A stretch of 64,000 bases of DNA from the NCBI RefSeq assembly GCF_900128925.1, contig NZ_FQUJ01000005.1, forward strand, positions 1 to 64,000. The letters are read 5' to 3'. The DNA is from Modicisalibacter ilicicola DSM 19980 (lineage in GTDB: Bacteria > Pseudomonadota > Gammaproteobacteria > Pseudomonadales > Halomonadaceae). Positions 16,917 through 29,058 of the stretch are shown here, piece after piece. The number at the start of each line of letters is the position of its first letter. Within the stretch, counting starts at the first letter, position 1. A program made the position numbers and the translations under genes. Below the pieces are notes generated by a model. That model was not told the origin of the DNA and searched no databases. It saw nothing but the letters and a program-made list of their open reading frames with translations.

Positions 16917-18083
16917 TCAGAGGCCGGGAACGAGCCGGCTGACATCCAGCCCTGGAAGACCGCCCGGTGCCCGGATGGTGCCGTCGGCTTGCTTGACATC
17001 CCCCGGCTTTTCGCCGACGCGAAAGCGCACCACGCCGATGCGCTGACCGGTACTGGTCATCACGTCGATGCGCCAGTCGCCTTGCGACTGCTCCGGGAAA
17101 TGCTGCTTGTGCGTCCAGGCGCGATACCCCTTGTCCCGGCCACCGTGAATGATCAGCGGGATGCGGTCGATGAGTTCACCCTCGCGACGCCATTCGTGAT
17201 AGATCTTCTCGCGCAGGCCACGAGGGGCTCGGATCGCGGTATAGGCATAGAGGCCATTATCCTTGAGTGCCTGCTCGGTAAGCGCAATCTCGCCCCGCGG
17301 CTCCCGGGCCGCGGCATCGAACCCGGGAGATAGCGCCGAGCCGGTCAGCCACAGGGTTGCTGGTGGCACCCAGGCACGGCCCGACCAGGCGACCACGGCG
17401 AGCACCAGGGTCAGCCCGATCATGGCCAGCCAGCGCAGGATGCCCTTGGGTCGCAAGAGATGAACCAGGCTGGGCAGACTGAAGAACACGGCAGCCAGCA
17501 CGGCCAGCAGGAAACTCTCCCCGGTGGTCAGCTGCAGCATGATCGGCAGGGTGACGAGCACCACCAGGAAAACGCACTGGGCGTGAAAGGCGAAATAGAG
17601 CCAGCGGTGACGCTCTGCCAGTCGGAAATAGAGCGGATCGAGGATCGAGAGTAGTGCGCATCCGATCATCAGCAAGGTGAACAGGGCCTGCCCGCTCGAC
17701 CAGACGGTAGTGGCGAGGATGAAGGGCAGGGTAAAGAAGAGGGTTTCCTGATGGATCATCTGGGCGATGAAGGCGGTCACGCCACCAGGCAGAATCGAAT
17801 AGCCGCGGCGGGAGAGCAGGCGACCGATCAGGTTTTCCGAGAGCAGGAGTACCCAGGCCACCAGCAGGCCCAGTGCCAGCACGGCGCCCAGGGTTTGCTG
17901 GCGATCGACCAGGAAAAAACTCAACGCGCCCGCCAGGAAGGCCAAGGGAGGCCATAGCCAGGTATAAGGGCGCAGCCGTCGTACCCAGCGCTCGGCACGC
18001 TGATGCAGCGCGTTCAAGCGCGAGAAGGCGTCGGAGGTCATGAGAGGGCTATGCTTGATTCGTACGGTTTCATGCGGCGACAT
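16917..18083 (-). CDS. DUF5924/DUF2914-type membrane protein
   Basis: A protein of up to 388 residues. The first two thirds form about eight hydrophobic membrane segments (residues about 42-265). A periplasmic-type domain follows (about 270-380), with LTEQALKDNGLYAYTAIRAPRGL, HEWRREGELIDRIPLIIHGGR and GDWRIDVMTSTGQRIGVVRFRV, the pattern of DUF2914, a beta-sandwich domain often joined to membrane helices. No biochemical role is known. ATG at 18083 is given; ATG at 18041 (MTSDAFSRLNAL) is an equally plausible start 14 codons later. Confidence 0.8.
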   Translation of the reverse strand: MSPHETVRIKHSPLMTSDAFSRLNALHQRAERWVRRLRPYTWLWPPLAFLAGALSFFLVDRQQTLGAVLALGLLVAWVLLLSENLIGRLLSRRGYSILPGGVTAFIAQMIHQETLFFTLPFILATTVWSSGQALFTLLMIGCALLSILDPLYFRLAERHRWLYFAFHAQCVFLVVLVTLPIMLQLTTGESFLLAVLAAVFFSLPSLVHLLRPKGILRWLAMIGLTLVLAVVAWSGRAWVPPATLWLTGSALSPGFDAAAREPRGEIALTEQALKDNGLYAYTAIRAPRGLREKIYHEWRREGELIDRIPLIIHGGRDKGYRAWTHKQHFPEQSQGDWRIDVMTSTGQRIGVVRFRVGEKPGDVKQADGTIRAPGGLPGLDVSRLVPGL

Positions 18084-18165
18084 CCTAACAGTTATCCCTC
18101 CCGGGAGGGAGCCAGGCTTGGTTGCATCCTGCTTGACGGATACGCTGGACTAGCGCAAGCTGGCG

Positions 18166-18192
18166 AGTATTCAAACGGTTGTATGAAAATAC
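18166..18192. promoter_or_regulatory. possible operator upstream of fadB
   Basis: The stretch contains nested inverted repeats (GTATT...AATAC and TTCA...TGAA) around CAAACGGTTG, 32-58 bases before the fadB start. The TetR-type fatty-acid regulator PsrA of pseudomonads binds CAAAC/GTTTG-type palindromes, so this is a candidate site. The match is imperfect and the regulator is not in the window. Confidence 0.35.
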
Positions 18193-18223
18193 CTTGCTGC
18201 CCAACCCTCGTGGAGACCCCTCG

Positions 18224-21615
<3,392 letters not shown>

Positions 21616-21654
21616 GCCGGACGTTTCCAGCCGAGCCCAGACCGCAATGATCAC

Positions 21655-21686
21655 GAGGCACCATCCCCGATCGGGGATGGTGCCTC
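21655..21686. terminator. perfect 32-base palindrome terminator after fadA
   Basis: An uninterrupted inverted repeat of 14-16 bp per arm (arm starting GAGGCACCATCCCC, centre GATC) lies 40 bases after the fadA stop and 13 bases before the stop of the convergent DUF488 gene. It would form a very stable hairpin in RNA from either strand and probably serves as a bidirectional terminator, though no long T-run follows. Confidence 0.75.
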
Positions 21687-21699
21687 GTCGCGTGTAGGG

Positions 21700-22134
21700 T
21701 TATTTGTGGCGCTGGGTAAACTGCTCGGCGTAGCAGGGAGAAGAACTCAGCCCGGGGCCATCCGCCTGGCGGTCCTCTTCGGCCAGGGCCTCGAGAATGG
21801 CGTCGCGGAGCACGGGCAGGTGGGATTGCTCTAGATTGCGTGCACCGCTTAGCAGGGTGAGCCGCCCCTGCCGGCACCAGCGCATCAATGGCACCAGGCA
21901 GCCCTCGGCATCGGTCATCTCCCAGCGGTAGCGACGGATGAACACGGCATGACTGATCTCGCCCTGTTGCCACTGGCGACGTAGCGTATTGGACGGCGAG
22001 GCGTCGCGGTACCAGTCGGTAAGAGAGAGCGTGTCGCGACGCTTGCCGCGTGGCCATAGACGATCCACCAGCACCCTTGCACCATCCTCGGGATCGATTT
22101 CACTGTAGATTCGCTTGAGCCGGATATCGTGCAT
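21700..22134 (-). CDS. DUF488-family protein
   Basis: A 144-residue protein of the DUF488 (YeaO-like) family. The N-terminal motif IRLKRIYSEIDPEDGARVLV followed by DRLWPRGKRR is the family signature, and the DWYRDASPSNTLRRQW region follows. The biochemical role is not established. ATG at 22134 lies 6 bases after AAGGAGAG and is chosen over the open extension to 22176. It is convergent with fadA across a strong terminator. Confidence 0.88.
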   Translation of the reverse strand: MHDIRLKRIYSEIDPEDGARVLVDRLWPRGKRRDTLSLTDWYRDASPSNTLRRQWQQGEISHAVFIRRYRWEMTDAEGCLVPLMRWCRQGRLTLLSGARNLEQSHLPVLRDAILEALAEEDRQADGPGLSSSPCYAEQFTQRHK

Positions 22135-22329
22135 GCTGCTCTCCTTATCTTGCTGCCGCGCTCCCTTGGATGTCATCGCACACCGGCAGAATGATGCCTA
22201 CGGTGGGGTACCATCCGGGAAATCCCTTCCCGAGGGGTAAGATACCACCATCGCAGCGGGATGTGAGCCTTGCCGACGATTTAGAGCAGGCATCCACTTA
22301 TCCGAGGCCCGCTGGCGAGGCGCGAGGTC

Positions 22330-23349
22330 TCAATCGAATTCCTTGGGAACATGGATGCACGCCACCTTGACCCGGGGGTTGACCGACTCCAGCGGGGGGT
22401 CGCCCTGAATGCACTCTTCGGTGGCCATGAAGCAGCGCGGTGCAAAGGGGCAGCCGGGCGGCGGGTCGAGCGGCGAGGGCGGCTCGCCCTTGAGCTTGAC
22501 CCGCTCCTTGCGCCGGTTCGGGTCGGCTACCGGCGTGGCCGAGAATAACGCCTGGGTGTAGGGATGGCGTGGCTGGGTGAACACCTCCGAGGCAGGCCCG
22601 GTCTCCACCGGCTGGCCGAAATACATGACGATCACATCGTCGGCGATGCGCTGTACTACCGACAGGTCGTGAGAGATGAACACGTAGGCGAGGCCGAACT
22701 CGTCCTGCAGATCGCTCAACAGGTTCAGCACCTGGGCCTGGATCGACAGATCCAGCGCCGAGACCGGCTCGTCGAGCACCAGGATCTTGGGATTGAGCAT
22801 CAGCGCCCGGGCGATGGCGATACGCTGGCGCTGGCCGCCGGAGAACATGTGCGGGTAACGGTCGGCGTGTTCCGGCCGCAGCCCGACCCGGTCGATCATC
22901 TCGAGGGCTCTCTCTCGCCGCTGATCGGCACTCAGCTCGGGCCGATTGAGCTTGAGCGGCTCTTCGAGCATGGTCGCCACGGTCTTGCGCGGATTCAGCG
23001 AACCGTAAGGGTTCTGGAAGATGATCTGGACCTCGCGGCGCAGGTCGCGCGGGGGTGGCTGGCCTTCCTTGAGCTCCACTCGCCGGCCGTTGATGGTCAA
23101 TTGCCCGCTGGTCGGCGGCTCGATCATCGTCAGCACGCGGGCCAGGGTCGACTTGCCGCAGCCCGACTCGCCCACCACCGCCAGGGTCTGGCCGGGGTAG
23201 AGGTCGAAGCTGGCCTCGTTGAGTGCCTTGACCACCGCCGGCGGCGAGAAGGGCCGGGTCTTGACGTGGTAGTGGCGCGTCAGATTGACGGCACTGATGA
23301 CGGCATCACCACCTGTCGCAGTATCCTTTGGGAGTTCTTGGCTTTTCAT
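22330..23349 (-). CDS. dppF: dipeptide ABC transporter, ATPase DppF
   Basis: A 339-residue ABC ATPase, last gene of a dipeptide transport operon. It has Walker A GESGCGKST, signature FSGGQRQRIAIARAL and Walker B ILVLDEPVSALD, and the C-terminal oligopeptide/dipeptide transporter extension with clustered cysteines (PPGCPFAPRCFMATEECIQG), which may bind an Fe-S cluster in this family. It follows dppD by 25 bases. No Shine-Dalgarno is visible on the coding strand before ATG at 23349 (CCTCC instead), so it may depend on translation of dppD. Confidence 0.94.
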   Translation of the reverse strand: MKSQELPKDTATGGDAVISAVNLTRHYHVKTRPFSPPAVVKALNEASFDLYPGQTLAVVGESGCGKSTLARVLTMIEPPTSGQLTINGRRVELKEGQPPPRDLRREVQIIFQNPYGSLNPRKTVATMLEEPLKLNRPELSADQRRERALEMIDRVGLRPEHADRYPHMFSGGQRQRIAIARALMLNPKILVLDEPVSALDLSIQAQVLNLLSDLQDEFGLAYVFISHDLSVVQRIADDVIVMYFGQPVETGPASEVFTQPRHPYTQALFSATPVADPNRRKERVKLKGEPPSPLDPPPGCPFAPRCFMATEECIQGDPPLESVNPRVKVACIHVPKEFD

Positions 23350-23374
23350 AGGAGGCTTTTATAAAAGGTTGGTC

Positions 23375-24331
23375 TTATAGAGGATAGTGGCAAAGCGTCC
23401 GCGCCGGGTCCCCCGACGCGGGGCGCGGTTCCACCTCGCGGCAATGATCGGTGGCGTAGCGACAGCGCGGGTTGAACAGGCAGCCGCTGGGACGATTGTG
23501 CTGACCTGGTACCACCCCGGGGATCGTCGGCAGGCGATCCTGGTCGCCGGCACGCTCCGGCAATGCCGAGAGCAGCGCCTCGGTGTAAGGATGGCGGGGA
23601 TGAGCGAACAGTGCCTTGACCTCCTGGCGTTCGACCTGACGCCCGGCGTATTGGACGATCACCTGCTGCGCCGTCTCGGCGACCACCCCCATGTCGTGGG
23701 TGATCAAGATCAGCGCCATGTCATGTTCCTGCTGCAGCTGCAACAGCAGATCGAGTATCTGCGCCTGAATGGTCACATCAAGCGCCGTGGTGGGCTCGTC
23801 GGCGATCAGCAGGCGCGGATTGCAGGAGATCGCCATGGCGATCATCACCCGCTGGCTCATGCCGCCGGAGAGTTGGTGCGGGTAAGCATCGATGCGCTTG
23901 CGCGGGTCGGGGATGCCCACCTGGGCCAGCAGGTCCAGGGTGCGCTCCTTGCGCTCCTTGCGAGTGCCGCCGCGATGCTGCTTGAGCATCTCGTCGATCT
24001 GGGTGCCGACCGTGAAGCAGGGGTTGAGGCTGCTCATCGGCTCCTGAAAGATCATCGACATCTCGCCACCGACGATCTGGCGACGCTGGCGGGAACTCAG
24101 CTCGCGCAGCTCCTGACCGTCGAAGAGCATCTTCTCGGCGCTCACCTGGGCCGTCCAGGGCAGCAGGCCCATGGTCGCCAGCATCGAGACCGACTTGCCC
24201 GACCCCGATTCGCCGACGATCGCCAGCACCTCACCCTTGTCGATGGTGATGTCGGCGTTCTCGACCGCCGGGAACAGGCCGCTGGTGGTGCGAAAGCGCA
24301 CGTCCAGTCCTGCGATTTCCAGTAGTGCCAT
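23375..24331 (-). CDS. dppD: dipeptide ABC transporter, ATPase DppD
   Basis: A 318-residue ABC ATPase that pairs with DppF on the cytoplasmic face of the DppBC channel. Walker A is [18 protein letters not shown], signature [15 protein letters not shown] and Walker [13 protein letters not shown]. The C-terminus has the family extension with clustered cysteines ([18 protein letters not shown]). It is fourth of five genes, 18 bases after dppC. Confidence 0.94.
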   Translation of the reverse strand: MALLEIAGLDVRFRTTSGLFPAVENADITIDKGEVLAIVGESGSGKSVSMLATMGLLPWTAQVSAEKMLFDGQELRELSSRQRRQIVGGEMSMIFQEPMSSLNPCFTVGTQIDEMLKQHRGGTRKERKERTLDLLAQVGIPDPRKRIDAYPHQLSGGMSQRVMIAMAISCNPRLLIADEPTTALDVTIQAQILDLLLQLQQEHDMALILITHDMGVVAETAQQVIVQYAGRQVERQEVKALFAHPRHPYTEALLSALPERAGDQDRLPTIPGVVPGQHNRPSGCLFNPRCRYATDHCREVEPRPASGDPARTLCHYPL

Positions 24332-24349
24332 GTGTGTCTCGTGTTGTTT

Positions 24350-25249
24350 TCAAGATCTCTTCATTTTGGGATCCAGCGCATCGCGCAGACCATCGCCCAT
24401 CAGGTTGATCATCAGCACCGTCAGCAGAATCACCAGGCCGGGGAAGGTCACCGCCCAATAGGCGCTGCCCATGAATTCCCGGGCGTTGGCCAGCATGGCG
24501 CCCCACTCCGGGGTCGGGGGCTGCACCCCCATCCCCAGGAAGCCCAGCGCGGCGATATCCAGGATGGCGGTGGAGAACGACAGCGTGGCCTGCACGATCA
24601 AGGGCGCCATGCAGTTGGGCAGCAGGGTATTGAACATCAATCGGCCGTGGCTGGCCCCGGCGAGACGACTGGCCGTCACGTATTCGCGATCCTTCTCGCT
24701 CATCACCGCGGCCCGGGTCAGGCGCACGAAATAGGGCAGCTGCACCACGGCGATGGCGATCATCGCGCTGGTCAGCCCGGGGCTCAGCACGGCGACCAGC
24801 CCCAGGGCCAGCAGCAGGCTGGGGAAGGCCAGCACCACATCCATGGTTCGGGTGATGAGGGTCTCGAGCCAACCGCGAAAGTAACCGGCCAGCAGGCCGA
24901 GGAAGATACCCACAGCCATCGACAGCAACACCACCATGGCGCTGATGAACAGCGAATAGCGGGCACCGAAGATCAGGCGTGAAAGTATGTCGCGCCCCAC
25001 GGCGTCGGTACCCAGCAGGTAGCTCCAGGTACCCTCTGCATGCCACACCGGGGGCACCAGGAAGGCGTCGCGGTTCTGCAAGGCAGGGTCATGGGGTGCC
25101 ACCCAGGGTGCCAGTAACGCGACGAGGAGAATCGTGACGATGAAGATCAGGCCGACCAGCGCACCACGGCTGGCGCTGAAGTAGCTCCAGAATTCGGCGA
25201 GCTGGTAGCGCAGCGTGCCGGGAGCCGAAGCGGTCGTTGAAGTGCTCAT
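24350..25249 (-). CDS. dppC: dipeptide ABC transporter, permease DppC
   Basis: A 299-residue inner-membrane permease with six membrane segments and the cytoplasmic EAA-type loop ([23 protein letters not shown]). The N-terminal tail and first helix ([18 protein letters not shown]), then [15 protein letters not shown] and [20 protein letters not shown], are typical of DppC/OppC. ATG at 25249 has GGGAGT 6 bases upstream and is chosen over the longer frame to 25300, which would overlap dppB. Confidence 0.93.
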   Translation of the reverse strand: MSTSTTASAPGTLRYQLAEFWSYFSASRGALVGLIFIVTILLVALLAPWVAPHDPALQNRDAFLVPPVWHAEGTWSYLLGTDAVGRDILSRLIFGARYSLFISAMVVLLSMAVGIFLGLLAGYFRGWLETLITRTMDVVLAFPSLLLALGLVAVLSPGLTSAMIAIAVVQLPYFVRLTRAAVMSEKDREYVTASRLAGASHGRLMFNTLLPNCMAPLIVQATLSFSTAILDIAALGFLGMGVQPPTPEWGAMLANAREFMGSAYWAVTFPGLVILLTVLMINLMGDGLRDALDPKMKRS

Positions 25250-25259
25250 TTCGGACTCC

Positions 25260-26264
25260 CTAGTAGCGAATGCGCGGATTGATGATGCCGTAGGCGACAT
25301 CCACCAGCAGGTTGACGATCATGACGATGAAGGCGATCAGCACCAGCCCGCCCTGAACCGCGGGGTAGTCACGCCGGGAGATGGCATCGATCATCCACTT
25401 GCCGATGCCCGGCCAGGAGAAGATCGTCTCGGTCAGGATGGCTCCGGCCAGGAGGACCCCGACCTGCAGGCCGATGACCGTGACCACCGTGATCAGCGCA
25501 TTGCGCAGGGTGTGCACCATGATCACACGGAAGTTGGACAACCCCTTGGCCCGGGCGGTACGCACGTAGTCCTCGCCCAGTACCTCGAGCATCGAGGAGC
25601 GGGTCTGACGCGCGATCACGGCCATGGGAATGGTGCCCAGCACGATGGCCGGCAGTATCAGATAGTGCAGCGCCGACAGGAAGGCGGCCCAGTCGCCGGC
25701 CAGCAGGGTGTCGATGGTCATGAAGCCGGTGACCGAATCGACGAAATAGAGATAGGAGATGCGCCCCGAGACCGGCGTCCAGCCCAGGGTGCTGGAAAAG
25801 AACATGATCAGCAGCAGCCCCCACCAGAAGATCGGCATGGAGTAGCCGGTCAGGCTGATGCCCATCACGGTATGATCGATGCTGGTACCGCGCCGGGTGG
25901 CGGCGATCACCCCCGCGGGCAGGCCGATGATGATGGCGAAGGCCAGGGCGAATGCCGACAGCTCCACCGTGGCTGGAAAGCGGCTCAGGAACTCTTCCAT
26001 CACCGGTGCATGGGTGACCAGGGACGTGCCCAAGTCGCCTTGAACGAGATTGGCGAGAAAATCGAAGTACTGAATGATCGGAGAACGATCGAAGCCGAGC
26101 TGTGCCTCGAGTTGCGCATAGCGTTCCGGGGAGATGCCTCGCTCGCCCGCCATCAGCAGGATGGGGTCGCCGGGCAGCAGGCGAATGAAGGCGAAGGCAA
26201 CGATGGTGACACCGATGAAGGTCGGTATCAGCTGTGCCAGTTTGACAAGAACGAATTTGAACAT
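25260..26264 (-). CDS. dppB: dipeptide ABC transporter, permease DppB
   Basis: A 334-residue inner-membrane permease with six membrane segments. The opening FKFVLVKLAQLIPTFIGVTI and the GDPILLMAGERGISPERYAQ motif are hallmarks of DppB/OppB. The cytoplasmic EAA loop YVRTARAKGLSNFRVIMVHT contacts the ATPases. It follows dppA after a stem-loop and lies just before dppC. Confidence 0.94.
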   Translation of the reverse strand: MFKFVLVKLAQLIPTFIGVTIVAFAFIRLLPGDPILLMAGERGISPERYAQLEAQLGFDRSPIIQYFDFLANLVQGDLGTSLVTHAPVMEEFLSRFPATVELSAFALAFAIIIGLPAGVIAATRRGTSIDHTVMGISLTGYSMPIFWWGLLLIMFFSSTLGWTPVSGRISYLYFVDSVTGFMTIDTLLAGDWAAFLSALHYLILPAIVLGTIPMAVIARQTRSSMLEVLGEDYVRTARAKGLSNFRVIMVHTLRNALITVVTVIGLQVGVLLAGAILTETIFSWPGIGKWMIDAISRRDYPAVQGGLVLIAFIVMIVNLLVDVAYGIINPRIRY

Positions 26265-26297
26265 GGAGTGGTGTCAGTTAGGTCGAGCGACAAATAG

Positions 26298-26332
26298 CTA
26301 GGCCGGGCGGCCATCGCGACCGCCCGGCCTAG
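26298..26332 (-). terminator. 13-bp stem-loop between dppA and dppB
   Basis: A perfect 13-bp GC-rich stem (CTAGGCCGGGCGG and its complement) with a 9-base loop lies in the 82-base gap between dppA and dppB. In the transcribed direction it is followed by CTATTTGTC, a poor T-tract. It probably allows part of the transcripts to stop or protects dppA mRNA, giving more binding protein than permease. Confidence 0.75.
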
Positions 26333-26346
26333 AGCATGCTGGCAGG

Positions 26347-27933
26347 TTACTTGAGGTCGACGCCCTCGAAGCTGTGCCCTCCCAGGGGATCGATGGTATA
26401 GCCGGTCACCTCCTGGCGCAGTGGCATGAATACCGTCGAATGCGCGATGGTGTTCCAGGGCGCCTGTTCCTTGAAGACGACCTGAGCCTCCTTGTAGAGC
26501 TCCGCCCGCTGGTCCTGATCGGTCAAGGTCTTGGCTTCCATGATCAGTTCATCGAAGGGCTCATGGCACCACTGGGCACGGTTGGCACCGCCGACGCCGT
26601 CGCAGCCGAGAAGCACGGCGAGGAAGTTGTCCGGATCACCATTGTCGCCGGTCCAGCCGAGAATGACCGCGCCGTCACGATCGAGGTTCGAGGAGCGCTT
26701 GAGGTACTCCCCCCACTCGTAGGTGACGATCTCGGCATCCACGCCGACCTTGGCCAGGTCGGCCTGCATCAGCTCGGCCGTACGCCGGGCGTTCGGCATG
26801 TAGGGGCGTTGTACCGGCATCGCCCAGATGTTCATCTCGAGATTCTCGACGCCGGCCTCCTCGAGCATCTGCTGGGCCTTTTCCGGATCGTAGGGATCGT
26901 CTTCGATGGCTTCGTTGTAGCCCCACATGGTGGGCGGGATCGGATTCTTGGCCACTTGCCCGGCGCCCTGGAATACCGCGTCGATGATCGCCTCCTTGTT
27001 GACCGCCATGTTGAGGGCCTTGCGCACCTTGGGATCGTCGAAGGGCTCCTGCTGGGTGTTGTAGGCGAAATAGGCGACGTTCAGACCGGGCTCCTCGAGC
27101 ACCTGGATGCTGTCGTTCTGCTTCATCTCGTCGATGTCGGAGGGGTTGGGATAGGGCATGACGTGACACTCCCCGGCACGCAGCTTCTGGTAGCGTACCT
27201 GGGCGTCGGAGGTGATGGCGAACACCAGATTGTCCAGGGGCTGCTGGCCACGGAAGTAGTCCGGATTGGCCGAGTAGCGAATCGCCGCATCCTCGCGATA
27301 GTTGACGAACTGATAGGGGCCGGTGCCGATGGGCTGCTGGTTGACCCTTTCCGGCGTGCCCGCCTCGAGCATCTTGTCGCCGTACTCCTTGGAATGGATC
27401 GAAGCGAAGTCCATCGCCAGGTTGGCCAGGAAGGGCGCCTCGGGACGCGTGAGCTTGAACGTCACCGTGTGCTCGTCGACCTTGACGATCTCGTCGATCA
27501 ATTCGGACATCGACATCGCGTTGAAGTATTCGTAGCTGCCGTTGTTGTGCTGGTAGTAGGCATTGTCCTCGTTCATCTGACGCTGGAACGTGTAGATGAC
27601 GTCGTCGGCGTTCAGCGGACGGCTAGGGGTGAAGTAGTCGGTGGTGTGAAACTGGGCATCGTCACGCAGGTTGAAGGTGATTTCCTTGCCATCCTCGGAG
27701 ACTTCCCAGCTTTCGGCGATACCCGGGCGCAACTCGGTAGTACCGGGCTTGAATTCGACCAAGCGATTGTAGACAGGCTTGCTCGAGGCATCGAAGGTGG
27801 TACCGGCGGTATAGAGCGAGGGGTCGAAGCCTTCCGGTGAGCCCTCGGAGCAATAGACCAGGGTCTTGGCCATGGCGGGGGTTGCTCCAAGCGCAAAGGC
27901 AGCGACGCCAGCTGCCAGCAGTGTTCTTTTCAT
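26347..27933 (-). CDS. dppA: dipeptide ABC transporter, periplasmic binding protein DppA
   Basis: A 528-residue periplasmic binding protein very close to E. coli DppA along its whole length: KTLVYCSEGSPEGFDPSLYT, LTRPEAPFLANLAMDFASI, SKEYGDKMLEAGTPE, NPIPPTMWGYNE and VTYEWGEYLKRSSN. It captures di- and tripeptides. Residues 1-22 are a Sec signal peptide (AMA cleavage before KTL). ATG at 27933 has GGAGGG 7 bases upstream. It is first of dppABCDF. The close match makes DppA more likely than a nickel or haem binding relative. Confidence 0.95.
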   Translation of the reverse strand: MKRTLLAAGVAAFALGATPAMAKTLVYCSEGSPEGFDPSLYTAGTTFDASSKPVYNRLVEFKPGTTELRPGIAESWEVSEDGKEITFNLRDDAQFHTTDYFTPSRPLNADDVIYTFQRQMNEDNAYYQHNNGSYEYFNAMSMSELIDEIVKVDEHTVTFKLTRPEAPFLANLAMDFASIHSKEYGDKMLEAGTPERVNQQPIGTGPYQFVNYREDAAIRYSANPDYFRGQQPLDNLVFAITSDAQVRYQKLRAGECHVMPYPNPSDIDEMKQNDSIQVLEEPGLNVAYFAYNTQQEPFDDPKVRKALNMAVNKEAIIDAVFQGAGQVAKNPIPPTMWGYNEAIEDDPYDPEKAQQMLEEAGVENLEMNIWAMPVQRPYMPNARRTAELMQADLAKVGVDAEIVTYEWGEYLKRSSNLDRDGAVILGWTGDNGDPDNFLAVLLGCDGVGGANRAQWCHEPFDELIMEAKTLTDQDQRAELYKEAQVVFKEQAPWNTIAHSTVFMPLRQEVTGYTIDPLGGHSFEGVDLK

Positions 27934-28043
27934 TGTTTCCCTCCTGCAGGATGCATAGATGATCGACACGAGTCTCGAGAGCCGGTGCCTGTTCGAGCTC
28001 GTGTCCTGCGCCTAGTCTGATGGTCCAACGAGCGTTTGATCAA

Positions 28044-28943
28044 CTAACCCTTTAGTTCAAGATGCCCATCGATGATGCACCCGTGCCCTCCATAACGCCA
28101 GGGGCGGTTGTGCAAGCCGTGGCCCACCGGCAAGCCGCCGAACAGCGGCAAGGCCAGCGGACGCAGTACCTCGGCGAAGATCGTCTCGAGGGAGGTTTCA
28201 TCGTAGGGCGTGCAGCCCTCGAAGGTACCCATGCAGATCGCGCCGGCCCGGTCGAAGGCGCCGGAGTGCACCAGTTGCCAGAGGGCGCGCTCGAGACGGT
28301 AATAAGGTTCGCCGACATCCTCGAGGATCACCAGGGCGCCGGGGGGGGCCGTGAATCGAGCCGGAGTTCCCGCGACGCAGGCGAGCGTCGTCAGGTTTCC
28401 GCCGACGACCGGCCCTTCGAGAGCGGCGTGGCGAACATGCCGTTCATCCTGGCGGCATGGGTGCAGGGGAAAGGGGGCCGGCGTCTCGTCCCGGAGCAGC
28501 GCCACCAGCTCCTCGATATGGCGCTGGGCGACACGGCGCTGTTCCTCGGCGTCGTGACGCATCAGTGCGGCTTCTTTCATGACCGGCCCATGAATGGCCG
28601 GCAGACCGTGACGATAGCACTGATCGAGTAGCACGCTGATGTCGGAGTAGCCGATCAGGGGCTTGTTCGGAGACAGACGCGACCAGTCGATGTGTTCGAT
28701 CAGGTGGGCACCACCGTAGCCACCCCGCGCCGCCCAGACGGCCTGGGTGTCGGGGTCGGCGTAGGCGGCATACAACCCTTCCAGGCGATGCTCGATGCTG
28801 CCTGCCAGATAGCGCCGGGGTGATTGCAGCGATGCCGGCAAGCGTATCTCGACCCCCATCGTCTCGAGGGCGAGGGCAGCGGTTTCGAGGGTGGTCGGGC
28901 AGGTATGGGACGCCGGGGCGACGATGCTGATGCAGGGAGACAT
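28044..28943 (-). CDS. ldcA: LD-carboxypeptidase (peptidase S66)
   Basis: A 299-residue cytoplasmic serine peptidase of family S66, which removes the terminal D-Ala from muropeptide tetrapeptides (murein recycling). The nucleophile region is LIGYSDIS (Ser100). The Glu and His of the triad fit LEDVGEPYYRLERAL (Glu208) and LPVGHG (His275). No signal peptide is present, as expected for LdcA. It lies downstream of the type I secretion genes on the same strand with a stem-loop between, and upstream of dppA, so it could receive readthrough from either promoter. A role in peptide recycling would fit with the Dpp operon next to it. Confidence 0.93.
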   Translation of the reverse strand: MSPCISIVAPASHTCPTTLETAALALETMGVEIRLPASLQSPRRYLAGSIEHRLEGLYAAYADPDTQAVWAARGGYGGAHLIEHIDWSRLSPNKPLIGYSDISVLLDQCYRHGLPAIHGPVMKEAALMRHDAEEQRRVAQRHIEELVALLRDETPAPFPLHPCRQDERHVRHAALEGPVVGGNLTTLACVAGTPARFTAPPGALVILEDVGEPYYRLERALWQLVHSGAFDRAGAICMGTFEGCTPYDETSLETIFAEVLRPLALPLFGGLPVGHGLHNRPWRYGGHGCIIDGHLELKG

Positions 28944-28988
28944 GCAGAGGACTCTGGCAGGAACCGGAATCGCTTATCCTGCCTGAAG

Positions 28989-29016
28989 CGTCTGGTCGCT
29001 GGGAAGGGACCAGACG
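28989..29016 (-). terminator. stem-loop after the type I secretion genes
   Basis: A perfect 9-bp stem (CGTCTGGTC / GACCAGACG) with a 10-base loop lies between the stop of the hlyD-type gene and the ldcA start. No T-run follows on the minus strand, so it may be a weak or Rho-assisted terminator, or an mRNA-end stabiliser. Confidence 0.5.
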
Positions 29017-29058
29017 CGACAAGCTCGGTGACGCCCTTGCGAATGAAGGGCATGGCTC

